NCBI GenBank assembly: GCA_019448385.1
Contig: JAGTXO010000028.1
Span: forward strand, 248,001-312,000
DNA: 64,000 bases
Origin: Diacronema lutheri
Lineage: Eukaryota > Haptophyta > Pavlovophyceae > Pavlovales > Pavlovaceae
Direction of reading: 5' to 3'
A program made the translations under genes and the position numbers. The notes beneath the pieces were generated by a model. The model was not told where the DNA came from and ran no database searches. It saw only the letters and a list, made by a program, of their open reading frames with translations. Of the stretch, positions 39,086 through 48,208 are shown piece by piece; the stretch's first letter is position 1, and the number at the start of each line of letters is the position of its first letter.

Positions 39086-42000
39086 TCACGTGCTCGATGT
39101 GGCACTTAAATTCATGTCGATGTGACGGCCTCCCTGCTCGATGTGCTGTACGGCCACGGCGTGTCGGATCCGCCCCTCAGCCGTGACCGCAGCTTCGTCC
39201 GGCCACGCAGCGGGCTCCCGCGCGTTGTGCGCGCTCGGCGCGCGAGTGGTGCCAGTGGCGGGCGAGCCTCGTCGCCCACGGAGCCCGCCCCCGGCTCGGC
39301 GGCGCGCCGCCTGCTCGCCGGATCGCGCACCGCCGTCGCCGCCGCTGCGCGCTTGCCCAGCTTGCCGGCAGGCGGCAGGCGGCGGCGACGGCGGCGGCGG
39401 CGGCTGCGGCGCGAGCGCGACGCCGGGCGGCGGCAGCGCCGACGGCACGCGCGTGGCGGCGACCCACGCGGCGGCGGGCGGCGCGCCGGCTTGAGGCCCC
39501 TGCACGCCGGCCGCATTGGCGCCGCCCTGCGCGCCCGCGAAGGGCGCGCAGGTACGCGGGCCGGTCGCGCGGCGCGCGGTGCTGGCGAGCATCCGCCGGC
39601 TGCGCGTCGGCGCGAGCGGCGCGGCGGGCGTCGCGCCGGCGGGTGCTGGCCAGCACCGCGCGCCGGCGGCGCGCCCGCCGCCAGCGCGCCGCCCGCCGCC
39701 GGCGCCGCGCGCGCCGTCCGCGCCGCGCCCGCCGCGCTCGCCGCCACCGCGCGCCGCCGCCGCGCATTCGCGCGCGGCGGCGACGGCGGCCGCGGCGAGC
39801 GCCGCCGCCGCCGCCTCGCCACCGCTGACCGCGCGGAGCACCTCTTTGAAGACGACGCTGCGCGTCACGAGGTCCGCGCCGAGCGCAAAGCGGACGCGCG
39901 ACGTGTGCCCGACGCGCGAAGCGGCCACGTGGAGCTGGCCGTGCGTGAAGCACGGCTCGGCGAGCCACACGCCCGCGCACCCGAGCGCTTGCCCCTGCGC
40001 CTCGTTACGCCGGCCGCACCGGGGAACTGGCGGCGCATCCGCACAAGCGCGAACGTGCCGTCGTCGGGCGAGTGGTGGTCGACACGCGCGACGAGCACGG
40101 TGCTGTCGCGCCCGGCGGCCGCGCCGGGGCGTGCGCACTCGAGCAGCCGGCCGCCGGCGCGCACGCCGCGCACGATCAGCCGCGTGCCGCCGCACAGCCC
40201 CTCGCCGGGCGAGAGGTTGCGCGGCAGCATCACCACCATCCCGGGCTTCAGGTCGAGGACGCGGTGCGGCATCTGCGCGTGCTCGAGCGAGTCGAGGAAT
40301 TCGACCGACGCCAGCGCAATCTGCTTGCCCGCCCCGTCGTCGCGCCAGCTCGTCCGCCGACGCGCACCTCGCCGCCGCGCCCGGGAAGCGGCCGATCACC
40401 AGCCAGTTGATCCGCGCCACGTCCGTCTGCTTGGCGCAGAGCACCGCGCGGTCGCACAGCGAGCCGTCGTCGGTCCAACACGTCGCGCCGTGGACAAAGT
40501 CGTCACGAGCTCCGTCGGGTAGGCCGAGCCCACGCGGATGGGGACGCCGCCGACGGCCTCGGGCAGCTGCACGGGATCGAGCGGGAATGCGCCGGGCATG
40601 GCCCCGGCCGCCGGCACCGCCGCGGGAACGGCGCCATCGCCGGGGCTGCGCAGCAGCTCCGCCCACTCGCCCGCGCCGAGCGCGTCGCCCGTGTCGCGCG
40701 CCGCGCTCGAGGCGCGAACGTTCTCGACCAAGGCGTGCTGCCGATCGTGCTGCCACGGCGCCGAGTACTTGAGGCAGGAGCGCACGATCTGCGCGCGCGA
40801 GCCGCGCCGCACCACCGGCAAGCACTGGCGAAAGTCGCCGGCGAGCAGCAGCGTCTCGCCGCCGAAGCGCTCGTCGACGCCCGTCACGTCGCGCAAACAC
40901 CGATCAGGCGAGTCGAGGTGGCACCGCGTCTGCATCGGCGCCTCGTCCCACACGACCAGCCGCCGCGGCGGCCAGGGAGCGCCCGCGCTCGGAGCGCGGC
41001 ACGCCATTGAACGGCTTGCCCGTCGGAGTCGGCACCGCCGGGCACCTTGAAGGTCAAGTGGAAGGTGCGGCCGTCGGGCAGCAGCGTGGCGGCGACGCCC
41101 GAGGACGCGCCCACGACGACCGCGTGCCCATCCGCGCGCACGGCGGCGATAATGGCGCGCTCGACGAACGTCTTGCCCGTTCCGCCCGGCGCGTCGCAAA
41201 GATGCAGCCGGTTGCCCACGCCGCGCAGCGCCGATTTGACGACCGCGCCGTGGAGCGCGCACTGCTGGCCGCCCTCGGCCATCGCCGCGCGCGCCGCCGC
41301 CGCGCTCGCAGCCCGCTCGGCGCGATGGTAGCCCTGCGCGCGCGCGAGCTCGCGCCCGCCCGGCCCGGCCGGCGCGCGCGCCGTGCGCAGACCGGCCACC
41401 GCCGCGAGCGCCGCCGCGCGCTCGCGCTCGTCGGGCACGTACAGCCCCGTGGAGTCGAACGTGTCGGCCCAGGCGGGCACGCCGTACGAGGCGAAGGCGT
41501 CCGAGCCGGGCTGCGGCCGCTGCTCGGCGCGCTTCAGGAGCATGACCCCGCACACGTTCCACTTGGTGCCAAACATCGAGCCCGTGAGCCCCGTGTAGAC
41601 GCGGTCGAGCTGCGTGGCGATGGCGCAGACGTCCTCGTGCCGGATCTCGTCGACCGGTTCGCGCCGCGCGTCGACGAGCGGCACGACGCGCTCGGAGCCC
41701 GCCCACGTGAACGTGCGCGTCGACATGTTCAGCCGCGTGTGCGCGAGCGTGTCGTCCTCGTACTTGGGCTTGACGGCGGGCGAGAGCTTGCCGCGCACCT
41801 CCTCCTTCGAGAGGCCGCGCGTGTTGAGCAGCTCCTTCTGGCGCGCGTGCACCGTCTCGACGCGCTGATCGTCGATGGCGCGCAGGGCGCCAAAGTAGGC
41901 GTCCATCTGCGCGAGCGGCGCGCCTTCAATCGGCAGCTCCTTGTCGGTCACGCCGGCCGTGTACGCCGCCTTGTCGACGTCCGTCGGCCCGTACATGGTG

Positions 42001-42197
42001 CCAAAGTTGCCGTCGCCCGTGAGCTCGGGCCAGTCGACGACGCAGGGCGGCGAGACGAAGGCGAGCGCGCGGCGCGACGGCCCGTAGCTCAGCTTGTCGA
42101 CCGTGCGCGCCTGCTCGCTCGGCTTGACCGGCCGCGTGCTCACGATCTCGCAGTTGACGAGCGCCGCGTCGAAGGCGCGCAGGTCGATGGCGGCCAT
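39086..42197 (-). pseudogene. Pif1-family (Helitron-type) helicase with ssDNA-binding-like N-terminus, frameshifted
   Basis: Minus strand; ATG at 42197 (MAAIDLRAF). The N-terminal ~200 residues (about 42197-41540; P-P-C-V-V-D-W-P ... M-F-G-T-K-W-N-V-C-G-V) resemble OB-fold ssDNA-binding proteins of large DNA viruses. This assignment is tentative. Then come helicase motifs: I D-A-P-G-G-T-G-K-T-F (~41190); Ia S-S-G-V-A-A-T; II V-V-W-D-E-A-P-M (~40940); III L-L-L-A-G-D-F-R-Q-C-L-P-V-V (~40820); later L-C-A-K-Q-T-D-V-A-R-I-N and the C-terminal G-Q-L-H-V-A-A-S-R-V-G (~39920). D-E-A-P-M is typical of Helitron-type Pif1 helicases. At least four frame changes are needed (near 41000, 40510, 40320, 40020) with no room for introns. 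No HUH replicase domain is seen. Read as a decaying helicase of the adjacent element. Confidence 0.75.
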
Positions 42198-42300
42198 GGT
42201 CGTTGTGCGCGGGAGATCACGCTGCAGGCGGCTCCACAGTAGGTTCGAGAAAAAAAAAAGCTGGGCCAACGGTCAGTCGAGCGCCACAAGCAATCCTCGG

Positions 42301-42672
42301 GAGCCGGTGGCCCAACCCAACCCAACGATCTTCGTCGCCACCCTTCGCGCGTTTTCCGTTCGCGCCCAAGCAGACAATGAGACCACAATCTCGGTGCTGC
42401 TCGGCGCGATGATGGGCCTCAGCGGCTCGGTGGCGATCGTGCTCTACGTGCGCGCGCGACGTCGCGAGGTGCAGCACGGGCGCGTGGCGACGCCGCGCAT
42501 CATCCAGCGCCAGCTCGAGCTGCAGCTGCCGTGGGGCCGGCCGGACGAGGCATCCGTCGCCTCGCGTGCCGAAACGCCGGGCGTCGAGGCCGCGTCGCGC
42601 TCGGTGCGCGACGCGGCGCCCGAGCCGGACCCGGACGAGGGCTACGTGCGCGTGGCGAGCGCGGCGTTCTGA
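42301..42672 (+). CDS. Small single-TM protein, probably a 3' exon
   Basis: The + frame ending in TGA at 42670-42672 encodes T-T-I-S-V-L-L-G-A-M-M-G-L then V-A-I-V-L-Y-V-R-A-R-R-R-E (one TM helix with a basic stop-transfer), followed by an acidic tail ending Y-V-R-V-A-S-A-A-F. No good in-frame ATG precedes the TM. A possible acceptor CAAGCAG| lies at about 42374, so it may be the last exon of a host gene whose 5' part has been separated from it. Family not recognised. Confidence 0.4.
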   Translation, partial: EPVAQPNPTIFVATLRAFSVRAQADNETTISVLLGAMMGLSGSVAIVLYVRARRREVQHGRVATPRIIQRQLELQLPWGRPDEASVASRAETPGVEAASRSVRDAAPEPDPDEGYVRVASAAF

Positions 42673-42776
42673 GGCGCGCACGACGTCGCCCAGCCAGAGC
42701 AGCCCGGGGCGGGGCGAGTCCGGCTGCGCGGAGGTCCGGCTCGAGCGGGCGGGCGCCATGCTCTGAGGCGCCGCCG

Positions 42777-43080
42777 CTTTCTAAAAGGGTGTAGGGTGTA
42801 GGGTGTAGGATGCAAAACAAGCCCTCCCCACATTTGGGCCCGACGTCATTCCTTCTTCGAAGCCGTGACGTTACTCACATACGAGTACTTTTACTTAGTG
42901 TAGGATGTATCTATTCTCTAAGTATTTGCATAGTGTAGGGTGTAGGATAAGTACGGTTACGAAAGTCCTACAGGGAGTGAAGGAATGACGCTGTGACGAA
43001 AGAAGGAATGACGTCGGGCCCAGATGTGGGGAGGGCTTGTTTTGCATCCTACACCCTACACCCTACACCCTTTTGAAAAG
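42777..43080 (+). mobile_element. MITE-like palindromic element, copy 1
   Basis: 304 bp, AT-rich against its surroundings. Its ends are inverted repeats of about 75 bp: CTTTCTAAAAGGG, three TGTAGGG-type repeats, GGATGCAAAACAAGCCC, then CCCCACATTTGGGCCCGACG. No coding. It contains internal GTGTAGGATG repeats. It lies in inverted orientation to the copy at 43328-43632. No clear target duplication is seen, because the flanks are themselves palindromic (GGCGCCGCCG / CGGCGGAGCC). Confidence 0.8.
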
Positions 43081-43327
43081 CGGCGGAGCCTCAGAGCATG
43101 GCGGCTCGACAGCATGGCGCCTATACAGCATGGCGTCGTCCAGCGTCACGCCGCGTCGTGGTCCTGCCGCTCCTCCGTGGCGCACGGATGGCGCTCCTCC
43201 GTGACGCAGCCGAACGACGTCGCGGCGTCACGGCCCGGGCGCAGTCGCCATCCTGGACGCCACGCTGGACGACGCCATGCTGTCGAGGCGCCATGCTGTC
43301 GAGCCGCCATGCTCCGAGGCGCCGCCG
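43081..43327. repeat. Palindromic spacer between the two MITE-like copies
   Basis: Imperfect inverted repeat centred near 43204. The left arm (43081-43150) has CAGCATGGCGTCGTCCAGCG; its counterpart in the right arm (43258-43327) is CGCTGGACGACGCCATGCTG. With the flanking elements, most of 42757-43632 could fold into one large cruciform. Confidence 0.75.
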
Positions 43328-43632
43328 CTTTCTAAAAGGGTGTAGGGTGTAGGGTGTAGGATGCAAAACAAGCCCTCCCCACATTTGGGCCCGACGTCAT
43401 TCCTTCTTTCGTCACAGCGTCATTCCTTCTCCCCCCTATGGGACTTTCATAACCGTACTTATCCTACACCCTACACTATGCAAATACCTAGAGAATAGAC
43501 ACATCCTACACTAAGTAAAGGTACTCGTATGTGAGTAACGTCACGGCTTCGAAGAAGGAATGACGTCGGGCCCAAATGTGGGGAGGGCTTGTTTTGCATC
43601 CTACACCCTACACCCTACACCCTTTTAGAAAG
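43328..43632 (-). mobile_element. MITE-like palindromic element, copy 2 (inverted)
   Basis: 305 bp, the reverse complement of copy 1 with a few substitutions and a short replaced stretch near 43425-43445. Same TGTAGGG-repeat termini and CTTTCTAAAAGGG/CCCTTTTAGAAAG ends. Non-coding. Confidence 0.8.
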
Positions 43633-43764
43633 CGGCGCCGAAGGTGGGAGGATGCCACCCGTATGCGCGCGTTTGAACGTGCGCGGACGGCCGTTGGCTT
43701 CGCGCCCTTTCGCCCACGGTTTGCGCGCCAACGGACCAGTCCTCCGCGGGCGCCGCGCATCGTC

Positions 43765-44043
43765 TCAGGGGCGGTCGGTGTGGTACGCCGCGCGCATCGT
43801 CAGCGCCGCGGCGTCGAGCTCGGCGAGCGAGGGCGCGTACGTGACGCCGCTCAGCACCTCGTCCGCGCCCGCCCTCGTCGCGCTCGCCGCCTCCGCAGTG
43901 CGCGCAGGCGGCTTCGTGACGGCACGCGAGGCCACGCCGCGCGCCGCAGGTGCCTTCGCGCGCTGCATCGTCTGTCTGCCGGTCCGACGCGCTCTGCTCT
44001 GAACGAACGGACGGCACGCCCGACGAGATCTCGTCGCGTGCAC
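43765..44043 (-). CDS. Short hypothetical frame
   Basis: 92-residue minus-strand frame ending …LSGVTYAPSLAELDAAALT…HTDRP. The last 60 residues have ordinary protein composition, unlike the Arg/Ala-rich shadow frames around it. It could be the 3' end of a gene or a fragment. No family recognised and no promoter seen. Confidence 0.25.
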   Translation of the reverse strand: MHATRSRRACRPFVQSRARRTGRQTMQRAKAPAARGVASRAVTKPPARTAEAASATRAGADEVLSGVTYAPSLAELDAAALTMRAAYHTDRP

Positions 44044-44054
44044 GCTCGCACAGC

Positions 44055-44887
44055 ATGTACCCCCAGAACGTCTCCGAGCTGCTGCCCGACGAGATCTTCG
44101 GCGACGAGCTGCTCGTCGACCGGCACTACCGCGTGCGCATCCTTCAGCGCGTCGCCCGCCGCCGCGATGCGGCCGAGGCCAACTTTTGGCTCGACGGCGG
44201 GCCCGCCGACTCGGTCGTCGGCGCGTGCATGTGCGGCCGAATCTACGCGCTCAAGTGCATGGGCCGGCTCGTCCGCGGCGCCCGGATCCTCGCGCTGCTG
44301 CGCAAAAATGTGGCGCTCGCCACGTGCCGCGCACACCTCATGGGCCACATGCTCCAGCGCATCGTCGGCGACAGCGGCGTCGCGCGGCTGCTGCAGCTGG
44401 TTGCAGCTCGTTCGCGAGGATCACGACACGCTCAACGCCGAGCACCAGGCCTTGGAAGCACAGCATGACACCGGCCAAGTCATGCGACGGCATGTGCGCG
44501 CGCGCCGACGCGCTCTCCAAGGACCTCGCACGGGCGCACGAGCACGCTCACAAGCTCGATGGCTATCTGGTGTGGTGCAGCGAGCGCCTCGGTGAGAGTG
44601 ACTCTTTCAACGGAGCGCTCGAGAACCTGAACACGCGGTGCAGCATGAGATGTGCTGGCTCCACGCCGAGATGTCGTCGCTCGTTGCGAGTTCGCCCGAG
44701 GCTTACGCGAACGACAGCGAGGCCACCGACTTCAAGGACCACGGCGTGTGCGTCGAGTTCGATGTCTTCAACCGCGACGGGGTCGAGGGCGCGCCCGTGC
44801 CCGCGACCGCGCCCACGAAGGCAGAGCCGGGCATCGAGTCCGAGTGCATCGCGCCCGCACAGGCAGAGCCGGGCAGCGAGTCCGAAG

Positions 44888-44920
<33 letters not shown>

Positions 44921-45099
44921 GGCAGAGCCGCGCACCGAGCCCAAGTGAGCCAACGTGCCGCCGAACTCGCCCAAGCTCTCGTCGGTCGACAGTCAGGCCA
45001 CCGAGTACAAGACCTCCTACGCGAACTCACGTGCTCGCCACCTGCAACGCCTCGAGTTTACGCACGCGTTCGAGTCTGTGCAGGCCGAGGTCGCTTAGC
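44055..45099 (+). pseudogene. Frameshifted gene of unknown family
   Basis: It begins at ATG 44055 (MYPQNVSELLPDEIFGDELL) and ends in TAG at 45097-45099 (…FTHAFESVQAEVA). The protein-like sequence switches frame at about 44405, 44475 and 44640. The first switch coincides with a 10-bp tandem duplication (GCAGCTGGTT/GCAGCTCGTT); counting it once restores the frame into Q-L-V-R-E-D-H-D-T-L. The middle is predicted helical, with E-H-Q-A-L-E-A-Q and L-S-K-D-L-A-R-A-H-E. The last third is acidic and proline-rich. No domain recognised. Confidence 0.5.
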
Positions 45100-45547
45100 C
45101 AAAGCGCGCCAAGGTTCCGGCCACCGGCGCATCCAGCCGCTGGCTGCGCAACACGGCGGTGCGCAACACCCGCAGCTCGGCCAACGGCAAGTAGCGCGCC
45201 GGCGCAGCGCACGGTATGCCGCGGCGAGCTCAGTCGCGAAGAGTGTCCGACTGGCCGCGCCCTCCACGGGGTGCACGCGCACTCGGCGCGGTCCGGTCAG
45301 TCAGGGGGCCTCAGCTTGCGCGATGCCAGTTGCGAGCCCCCCCGGAATCCGCCATTCTATTCTACTAGGCGTAAATCACCCAAGCCCTTCCGGTCGCCCG
45401 CATTCCGGGGTCGGACCCTCCGTCGGCCCGGCTCGGGCCCTCCGTCCGCCGCGCCCGCTCGACCCCGAATTCTACTCCAAATCGGCCGGTCAGGAGGGTG
45501 TCTCGGTCCTAGGCTCGTCATAAGCCTCGCCCCGACCCCTCGAGCGC
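45100..45547. other. Intergenic region, no gene seen
   Basis: About 450 bp of C-rich sequence with short repeated CCCTCCGTC / TCGGCCCGGCTCGGGCCC motifs at 45415-45450. No coding or RNA gene is recognised. Confidence 0.4.
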
Positions 45548-45640
45548 TCATTGGCTGGCTTTTAACCCTTGATTGTACGACCCGGGTCGTACTCTCAGCC
45601 TTACACTGGCCGGACCAGCCCGGACCGCGCCGTATATAAA
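45548..45640 (+). promoter_or_regulatory. Promoter-like module: inverted CCAAT, 18-bp palindrome, TATA
   Basis: ATTGG (45549-45553), then the perfect palindrome GTACGACCCGGGTCGTAC (45575-45592), then TATATAAAA (45632-45640) with a 13-A run. Order and spacing resemble a Pol II core promoter pointing right, yet the next gene in that direction is the 3' end of the minus-strand CobW-like gene. An antisense or non-coding transcript, or a relic promoter, is possible. Confidence 0.4.
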
Positions 45641-45711
45641 AAAAAAAAAAGTTTTCTCACACACCCGTAGCGGCAGTGGGGCGGGTCCCACGCGCGGTGT
45701 GAGCCCACCCC

Positions 45712-47628
45712 TCACGCCGTGTGCACACTCGCCGCCCCGTCCTCACCCTCGCACAGGCAGCTGTCAAGCAGCGCGCTGAGCCGCGCTGGGACCATCTCGC
45801 GCGTGCCCACGAACACGAGCTCCTGCCGGCGGACGCCGAGCGTGCCGCAATCGCCGCCTGCTCTGCACGACGGTCCAAGCCCGCGCTGCAGCTCGGCGGC
45901 GGCGCGCGTGGCCGCCTCATCACCGTGCGGTCGACCCACCGCGCCGCCGAGCGCGCGCGCGTCCGCGCTCGGCCCCACGCCCTCCCACAGCCCGCACGCG
46001 GTGAGGTGCGCGTGCCCGCCGGCGTACTGCAGCTCGTAGGCCTGCAGCTCGTCGGTCGCGAGCCACACGAACCCCTTGACGCGTAGCAGCCCTCGCTGCC
46101 AACCAGTCGGCGAGGGCGTGCCGGCGCCACCGGGCATGCCGAGCTCGTGGGCACTGCCGTCTGCAGGTGGCCCTCTTCCGCCGCCATCGTCAATGCCTCG
46201 CGCGGCGGGTTGGACACACATCCCCGCGAGGTGCGCGAGCACGCGCGAGCGCAGCCGCGTGGGCGAGAAGGGGCGCGAGCGGCGGTAGCTGAGGGTATGA
46301 GCAAGGGGGCGCACACCGCGTTTGCCGCCCGCGGTGTTGTCTTCGAGCTGGCGCCATGCGCTGCCGCCGCCGCTTGTCGCACGGCTCCAGTTCGCACGCC
46401 CGTCGTGCGCGCCGCTGCTCTCGTCGATCTCGACGCACCACTGCGCACCGTCGCCATCGTTACCCGCCTCTGCGACAGGGCCGCCATCGTTCTGAGCAGC
46501 GCCGATCGGCACGCGTCGAGGCGTAACGGTCGGCGTCGCGCAGAGCGCGGCCTCGGGCGGGACGCGGCCGTGTGTGCCCTGCAAGATGGTCGCTCGCGGG
46601 TTGAGCGCGCGTAGCAGCGCGACCGCCTCTGCGACAGCGACGTCCGCACCGTCTGCTCGCGCGCCTTGATGCCTCCCGTCCGCAGCGCCGCCGTCGTGAC
46701 CGTCATCGCGTGCGCCCACCTCCGAGCGGCGCGGGCTGTGCAACTCGGCGTGCGCGGCGCCGCCGAGCAAGTCGAGCTTGTTGAGCACGAGCACGTCCGC
46801 GCACTCCACCTGCGAGACGAGCAGCTCACCAATCGGCTCATCGATCGAATCGACAAAATCGGCGCCCATCGTGACGGTTGGCGCGAGCTGCTCACGCGCC
46901 TGCCCCGACTCGGCAGGCTCGGCGCAACGTGAGCGGTCGGCGGGCTCAACGTCGATAAGATCAGGCCGGCTCGAAAGCGGCGCGCTCGCGCGCAGCAGCT
47001 CAACAAAGCTGCCGCCATCAACGACTGTTACCATCGCGCCAAGCTCCAACCACGCAAACAAGGTGCTGCCCCCGTCCCGCGCGTCGAGCAAGCGGTCGCG
47101 CGTGCCGTACGGGTCGGCGACGCCGGTCGACTCGACGACGATGTGGTCGTACAGCGGCTCGCACGGTGACGCCGCTGTCGTCGCCGCCGTGATGCCCTCA
47201 GCGTCGCCGCCGCCGCCGCCGGCGGCGGCGGCTGCGGCGGGCGTGTGCGAGGCACGCAAGTCCGCAGCCGCGATGGCGACGCGCACGAGCTCGGCGAGAC
47301 CGAGAAGAAGGTCGTCAGCGGCCGAACAGCACACGCAACCGCCGGACAGCTCGACGAGTTGCACCGCCGCCGCGCGCTCCTCCGCGCCGCCCGCCGGCCG
47401 CTGCGCCGCGCGTGAATCGGGCGCATCGCTCGCGTCGCCATCGCCCGCGGCCGCGCGCACGAGCGCGCCGTCAATGTTCATGCTGGCGAGGTCGTTGACG
47501 ACGAGGCCGATGCGGAGGCCGCGCTTGTTGCTGAGTAGGTGGCGCAGTAGGCTGGTCTTGCCCGCGCCGAGGAAACCCGACACGATCGTGATCGGCGCTT
47601 TTGGGATGATTTGCGCTTGGCGCACCAT
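45712..47628 (-). CDS. COG0523/CobW-family G3E GTPase (metal chaperone-like)
   Basis: 638 residues from ATG 47628 (MVRQAQIIPKAPIT); an in-frame codon at 47715 would add 29 residues. Near the N-terminus is the Walker A G-F-L-G-A-G-K-T-S, then V-V-N-D-L-A-S-M-N-I-D, the metal-binding G-G-C-V-C-C, Walker B/E-S-T-G-V-A-D-P, and the guanine motif N-K-L-D. The C-terminal CobW_C domain (R-V-K-G-F-V-W-L ... E-L-V-F-V-G) is also present. These proteins bind zinc or other metals through CxCC and hand them to client enzymes in a GTP-dependent way. Longer than the usual 350-450 residues because of low-complexity insertions after CxCC and between the two domains (about 47250-47150 and 46680-46150). Client unknown. 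Confidence 0.88.
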   Translation of the reverse strand: MVRQAQIIPKAPITIVSGFLGAGKTSLLRHLLSNKRGLRIGLVVNDLASMNIDGALVRAAAGDGDASDAPDSRAAQRPAGGAEERAAAVQLVELSGGCVCCSAADDLLLGLAELVRVAIAAADLRASHTPAAAAAAGGGGGDAEGITAATTAASPCEPLYDHIVVESTGVADPYGTRDRLLDARDGGSTLFAWLELGAMVTVVDGGSFVELLRASAPLSSRPDLIDVEPADRSRCAEPAESGQAREQLAPTVTMGADFVDSIDEPIGELLVSQVECADVLVLNKLDLLGGAAHAELHSPRRSEVGARDDGHDGGAADGRHQGARADGADVAVAEAVALLRALNPRATILQGTHGRVPPEAALCATPTVTPRRVPIGAAQNDGGPVAEAGNDGDGAQWCVEIDESSGAHDGRANWSRATSGGGSAWRQLEDNTAGGKRGVRPLAHTLSYRRSRPFSPTRLRSRVLAHLAGMCVQPAARGIDDGGGRGPPADGSAHELGMPGGAGTPSPTGWQRGLLRVKGFVWLATDELQAYELQYAGGHAHLTACGLWEGVGPSADARALGGAVGRPHGDEAATRAAAELQRGLGPSCRAGGDCGTLGVRRQELVFVGTREMVPARLSALLDSCLCEGEDGAASVHTA

Positions 47629-48179
47629 GCTTACGCCGCGCCAGCGGCCGACGCCAGCCCAGCTGCGCGACCGATCGTCGCGCGCGTGCGCTCGGCCTGC
47701 GGCGCAAAGCTGCACGCGGCGGGAGCACGCAGCAGGACGCCGTAGCGCGCAGGCGCGCGCACGCCTTTGGCCGGCGGTGGGGAGACGCGCGCGTGAGCGT
47801 CGCGCCGCGCGTTCTCGTGCCGCGCACGCAACGGGGGGAGCCGGTCCTCAGCGGTCCAAACATGTTGGTCGTCACGGCGACCGAGGTCGTCAGTGGATTG
47901 ACAGATTGCTTTCCTCATCACAGGGGGCGCGCGCGCGCGCAAGCTCTGGCGTGGCGGCGACGCGACGCGCGGCGCGTACGTCGAGAAGAGCCCAACCTCT
48001 TTTTAAAATGGGGCGCCGCGGGGCAACGAACGAACAATCATAGCAAGCGAAAGAGCGCGCGCGCGCAGTTCCGAGGGCAGAGCGACGACGATGTGCACGC
48101 CGGCAGCGGGGATGACATCAACGGCAAGGACGCGGCAGGAAGCTACATTTGGCGGGCCACAGCCATGAAGCCGCATTCG
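47629..48179. other. Intergenic region, 5' of CobW-like gene / 3' of RING ligase
   Basis: No supported gene. It contains a short GT/CA-like GCGCGC run (47930) and TTTTTAAAATGGGGCG at 47998-48013. Presumably the promoter of the CobW-like gene at its left end. Confidence 0.4.
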
Positions 48180-48206
48180 CCCCCCCCCCCCCCCCCCCCC
48201 CCCCCC
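48180..48206 (+). repeat. Poly-C run (27)
   Basis: Uninterrupted C run just past the stop codon (48209-48211) of the RING ligase gene, i.e. in its 3' UTR. Confidence 0.85.
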
Positions 48207-48208
48207 GG

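Noticed and set aside
42235-42260. GGTTCGA motif suggesting a tRNA T-arm
   Set aside because: No acceptor stem, anticodon arm or cloverleaf can be drawn around it.
39086-42269. A complete Helitron (HUH replicase plus helicase)
   Set aside because: No H-U-H or catalytic Tyr motif was found in any frame near the helicase, and no CTRR/hairpin end could be assigned.
19528-42269. Integrated giant virus or Polinton
   Set aside because: No capsid, packaging ATPase, DNA polymerase or integrase was recognised; exonuclease and helicase alone are not enough.
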